Assembly: GCA_037176725.1 (NCBI GenBank)
Contig: JAZBRS010000075.1
Location: 70,620,001 to 70,684,000, forward strand
Reading direction: 5' to 3'
DNA length: 64,000 nt
Source: Posidonia oceanica
Taxonomy: Eukaryota > Streptophyta > Magnoliopsida > Alismatales > Posidoniaceae
Shown: positions 59,736 to 64,000 of the stretch, one piece after another
Layout of the letters: each line of letters begins with the position of its first letter
Position numbering within the stretch: position 1 is the stretch's first letter
Translations under genes and position numbers: made by a program
Notes under the pieces: generated by a model
What the model saw: only the letters and a program-made list of their open reading frames with translations
Database searches by the model: none
What the model was told of the DNA's origin: nothing

Positions 59736-60774
59736 CATACACGCGACACTACCAGTGTACAACTGGTGGGGCCTACTCTTTGTTCAGCTCATTTTGAATT
59801 TTCGATACAACTGCTTAGATTGTGACATACAATCATATCTTGAATCATGATAATATCTGATAACCAATGGCAGCATGCCAAAGAACCCTACTGTTGCACA
59901 GGCTGACTTCCGTTGCGAATGACAGGGACTCGATTCTTGCCGATCAAATTACTTATTCCTGTGGTTCAAAAAGCCGAAATCAATAGCAGCATTCCTAAAA
60001 AGCAATGATATTTACAAATTACAATCCAATCTCCACTGATTCCTTCTCCTCTTCCTCTTGCCAGTAGACACCTAAATCTGTCCATGCTTTATACAAAGCA
60101 ATAACATTCACAACCCTATCTTTCACTTATCCATTCCTTTCCTGGTGAATGTTGTTGTCAATTCCATGTGCTGAAAATCTCAACCATGGATCTGGGTCAT
60201 GCAACTATGCTCTATATGTATCAATCAATATTGATTGGATTGATTAATGCTAGCATAGGGGCATATTGGGAATGCACAACAAATTATCTGATCTCGAACT
60301 TCAACTATAAAGCCCATCATTCCCACTGCCTCCAGCCACGCAAAACAAACAACACACAATCTTATCACTTCTCTCCATCTCCTACTCTTCCCAAAATACC
60401 CCCCACAACAAGCTAAAACTATGGAGAGCAAAACGGGAACAGCCTTGTCGGAGCTCCTCCTCTCCGGCAACATGCAAAGGCCATCTAAAGCCCATCTCGA
60501 ACCTCCCTCCACCAGCTTCTCCCACCTCCCTTCGCCAGCTCCCTCCAACATCCAAAGCCCATCTCTCGGCTCCTCCGTCTACCTTCGTCAGACCAAGCTT
60601 CTACTCGAAAAACTCCGCCCGGAGTCCACCTCCGACGACCACTACCGCCACCTCCTGCTCGCGGTCGCCGGGGAAGCTCAGAGGAAGAAGACCTACCGGG
60701 GAGTCCGGCAGCGGCAATGGGGCAAATGGGTAGCTGAGATCAGGCTTCCGCAGAGCAGGATGCGGGTGTGGCTC
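59736..60774 (+). repeat. Copied ERF promoter/5'-half block
   Basis: This 1,039-bp block repeats 18967-19994 in opposite orientation, about 99% alike by eye apart from an ~11-bp insertion near 59790. It brings about 680 bp of promoter/5' UTR plus 118 codons. Its left limit touches the broken LINE D, and its right limit falls inside the AP2 domain. Confidence 0.95.
60306..60312 (+). promoter_or_regulatory. TATA box kept in the ERF copy
   Basis: TATAAAG in the same context and at the same distance from the ATG as in the parent gene (19429-19435), so the copy may still be transcribed. Confidence 0.55.
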
Positions 60775-60849
60775 TTGTTTTTTCATCAATTAATTTTAGC
60801 AACACGATTGTCAATCCATGTCTCCATATATATATATATATATATATAG
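60421..60849 (+). pseudogene. Truncated ERF061-like copy, cut in the AP2 domain
   Basis: Residues 1-118 match the intact ERF at 18583-19320 with one substitution (Ala42 to Ser). The match ends at RMRVWL. The frame then runs into unrelated sequence (24 residues, ending in an Ile/Tyr repeat from a TA microsatellite) and stops. The second half of the AP2 domain, the NLS-like run and the acidic C-terminus are lost, so normal DNA binding is unlikely. The ATG and core promoter are intact, so a 142-residue product or a regulatory RNA remains possible. Confidence 0.93.
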
Positions 60850-60856
60850 ATATATG
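60828..60856. repeat. (TA)n microsatellite
   Basis: About a dozen TA units with one interruption, just after the truncated ERF copy. It supplies the end of that frame. Confidence 0.9.
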
Positions 60857-63800
60857 AATTTTAAGCCATATAGGTCTTGTTAACCTTGAACATTTCCTAG
60901 ACTTGAAACTTTATGAAATTTTCTTCAAAAATTGTATCAAATATGATCTGCTCCCTAGCTAAGAAGCCTCCAAGGAGGTGAATTCTCAAGAAGCTTCATC
61001 AAGGAACTAAGCTAGAAAATCAATTATTCCATCAAATCTAATAAAGCAAGATATACTTGGAAACAATTCCTCACCCAGCAATTCCAGGAGTCCATGATCT
61101 CCAAATGCAACGTCAAACAACTATTCAAACAGGATCCTACTTAGCTGATCCCCGAATTCATGTAAATTTCAGGTAATCAACAAGAATTTTCCAATGTAAT
61201 GGACACTTGCAATTGGTCTTGGACCCGTGACTGCTTAATGTTTTGATTTCAATATTTACTATATGGGTGACAAACAATAATAGGTTCAAACCAAGCTTTT
61301 CCATATACTCGTAAACCAAATTCTTGTAAAATGTGTAGCAACTATGAAATTGACACCACATGTTCATTGCCTATTATATATTTAAAATTTTTTATTTTTA
61401 TTTTGAACGATGGTAAAAAGTCGATAAGACACAACATAAACAAAAAAAATATATTATAAAATGGTCAAATAAATCTATAAGTTGTATTAGAGGTCGTAAA
61501 GTCAAAAAAAGTTCAATCATTTTTTTTTGCTGTAAATATTAGAGTCAGAACTGGAACAATCATTTTATCATGACATAATTGATAATACATAGAATTATCT
61601 AACTCAAGTAAGGGTAAGTGTATGTATGCATACAATGCGATATTCATATATACCAATTATTCAGCAAAGAATTATTCGCCTATAATATCAACCGTGGACA
61701 AAGATATTTATGCGAAGAAAACTACATTTATATCAATGTCTATATCTTACTAGTAAAGACCTCATGTATGTTAGAATGCCAAAAAAATTCCACATGTTAA
61801 AGTGATATATAGTTTTTTTTAGATGAAGTTGTAGTCGAGGTATACATCACAGGTGAAGAGGAAAACTTAAATTCATAAGTGAAGATAGAAGCTCATGCTC
61901 AAGTGGAAGCGGTGAAATTCACCCAAACAAGAACATAAAATAGAATGTCTTTTTTGCAGGTTAACAAGGAAAACATTATCTAGGTCAGAATTTCCTGCTA
62001 GTGATCAATGCTGATACTATGGTTGTAGTTACTAGTTTGTCGGTGGTGTAAGAAACATTATTTTCCCTCATCTATCTCCGAGTTCGAACTTGATGGAGAG
62101 ACGCTTTTCGCCTTCTCCTGGCTAACTGTGTCAAGCGCACGTGGTGGTTCATGTACACACCAAAGTCCACGTACCATTATGGGTTCTCTTTCTTTCTTCC
62201 AGTGAAGTGGTGTTTTCGATGAGGGCATGCGTCATTGATCCCTCCAGAGCCCATGATTGAAAGTGGCTTCCTTTTTTTTCCCCTTAAGTTGCCATCTTGG
62301 TGGGGGGTCCGCTCGATGTCAGCGTCGAACCATAATTTGTAGGAGTTAGCTTGGTATCCACCGTTGCATCGACTTTTTAACGTTTGTTTCAATGGATTTT
62401 TTACTTGAATATCCTTAAAAACATGATGAATAGATCATGTACCTTCAAAAATATTATATTACCTCGTACCCTTTTATTTCAAGGTGGTGGCGGTGGTGGT
62501 GGTGATGGTGGTGGTGGATTGTGGACGTAAAAATTGATGGTTGATATGATGACGATGAAGGTGGTGGAATGGTCAAATGATTTTCTACCCGAGCAAGTGT
62601 GGAATGTTCTTTTCATTAGATAAAATGGAGCTCGATTCAGTTCTAATATATGTTATTAACTCGAAGAGCATGGTGGCAATGGTTTTGAATTTGTTGGGGG
62701 TATACAGGGTAATTTGATAAGCAACAGCTCGCTTTAACCGAATATGTGGCCTAATCTTCGACCATGCAATAAAGATTCTTTGTAATTATTTTTTTTTTAT
62801 TTTTTTTGCAAATAATAATGGAGTTATTTTTTTTAATATTTTTTCTTTTATGTTTCATAAGATTCGAATTCAGAAAAGAAGTATGTGTTCTACTCCTCCT
62901 AACCAACTGCATCATAGTAGTTGGTTGATTCTTTATAATTAGTTACAAAAATGAAAGGGCAAAATGAGGTTAAGGGTGTACAAGCTATTTGTTGTGTTGG
63001 AGGTCATTTGAGCAAAAAGTCCCTTATTCTAAATTATATTTCTGTTGTATGTTGTTTGGATCCTTTTGCTTTTGCTACCATTGTAATTACAATTGGAGTC
63101 GAGAATTTCTATTTGGTTTATGAGATTTTGAATTTCTAGATTTTAAATTTAATTGTCTTGGAAAACTATTTCAACTTCTTTTCTTTTTCACCGCTAAAGT
63201 CAAGTTTCGAATCTGCAACCATTCGGATGGTGGATCATTGCCCAATCACTCAGGTGATCCCAAGGGATCAACTTCTTTTAACTCATGCTAAGTGATATAA
63301 ACTAAACTTGATAATGAAAAATTCATTAAAAAAGAGCTACTTAAAATTTAATTATGCTATCTATCCAATTCAATGTTCTTTTTGTTCGGATTTAATACGG
63401 ACAAATAGACAATATTATATTATGAATCTTGAGAAAATATTATTTTTAAAATGATAATTATTTGTTGACTCTAGGATTTGAACTCTAATAGGAATTATGG
63501 AACCACAATGCATAACCAAGTCTGCTACTTGAGTTGGTTGAAAATATTACATCATAATTTCCAAAAAACACATGGGTCAAACTACTGCACATATCTTTGC
63601 AATGATGATTTACTCATGGCATTGTCTCTTTGGAACAAAAAGAGTTGAATGTTGGATTTTAAGTTGTTTCCTATAATTGCTTTTCATAAAGTTCATTTCT
63701 AATCTAAAGAAATACTAAAGGCTAAAGAAATTTCAAATGAGATTTGTGTTATTTTGGCGGGTTGTAGATAATGAATAAAGTTATTTTAACTTCATAATGA

Positions 63801-64000
63801 AAATTAAATATGTAAATGTAAAGATAAACACAAGATATTTCTAACATAGTCCAAAGTTTTACATATTTTCCATGCATTTTCTTCTAATTTACATATAATC
63901 ATATAATTTGTTCAAATTTTTACATAAGTGCATCCACAAAGCTTCCATATGACTAAAATTTGTGTATTAGGTTTTTTAGATAGACCTTTATACTTAGATT
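60857..64000. other. Gene-poor end of the window
   Basis: AT-rich sequence with several T runs and a (GGT)n-like patch at about 62482-62518. Short frames on both strands carry no domain. Stretches near 63190-63270 and 63465-63540 resemble fragments of dispersed repeats but have no readable ends. Confidence 0.45.

Overview
This is nuclear DNA from a flowering plant. It has AT-rich intergenic space, GT-AG introns (and one or two GC-AG), plant-only families (an AP2/ERF factor, a plastid class-3 lipase, a HIPP-type metal-binding protein, a lectin receptor kinase, DUF674) and many nested retroelements and DNA transposons. The gene structures look like a non-grass angiosperm; the species cannot be fixed from the sequence.

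Four genes look intact. From left to right they are: a PLIP-type plastid phospholipase A1 (minus, 7.2-9.5 kb); a ten-exon DEAD-box RNA helicase of the RH25/26/31 group with an organellar-type N-terminus (minus, 11.2-17.1 kb); a single-exon AP2/ERF factor of the ERF061 type (minus, 18.6-19.3 kb); and a four-exon signal-peptide plus one-TM protein, probably DUF7356-like (plus, 28.2-32.9 kb). They do not form an operon or an obvious pathway.

The rest is mostly mobile DNA. Five L1-type LINE copies can be read. Copy A fills 1-5438. Copy B is a short 3' end in an intron of the 28-33 kb gene, with a perfect 14-bp target duplication. Copy C interrupts a HIPP gene, with a 13-bp duplication. Copy E is itself split by a 1,235-bp solo LTR with a 5-bp duplication. 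Copy D, at 57.4-59.7 kb, is 5'-truncated. Several DNA transposons can be delimited by inverted termini and target duplications: hAT-like elements at 22.8-25.2 kb (one inside another) and 51.5-52.2 kb, a Tourist-like MITE at 20.4 kb and a PIF/Harbinger-like element at 50.7-53.4 kb.

Two observations stand out. First, 37.6-46.4 kb holds three consecutive units, each bounded by long imperfect inverted repeats and each carrying a broken host-gene segment (GDSL lipase, HIPP metal-binding protein, lectin receptor kinase). They look like a cluster of Pack-MULE-type gene-capture elements, and the Harbinger-like element at 50.7 kb carries a DUF674 fragment in the same way. Second, about 1.04 kb covering the promoter and first 118 codons of the ERF gene is copied, nearly identical and in inverted orientation, about 40 kb away. 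It sits directly against the broken 5' end of LINE copy D and leaves an ERF cut in the middle of its AP2 domain with its core promoter intact.

Long stretches (5.8-6.5, 9.5-11.1, 17.1-18.6, 25.6-28.1, 32.9-35.5, 43.3-44.8, 53.4-57.4 and 60.9-64.0 kb) show no gene I can support. All alignments and identities given here are by eye.
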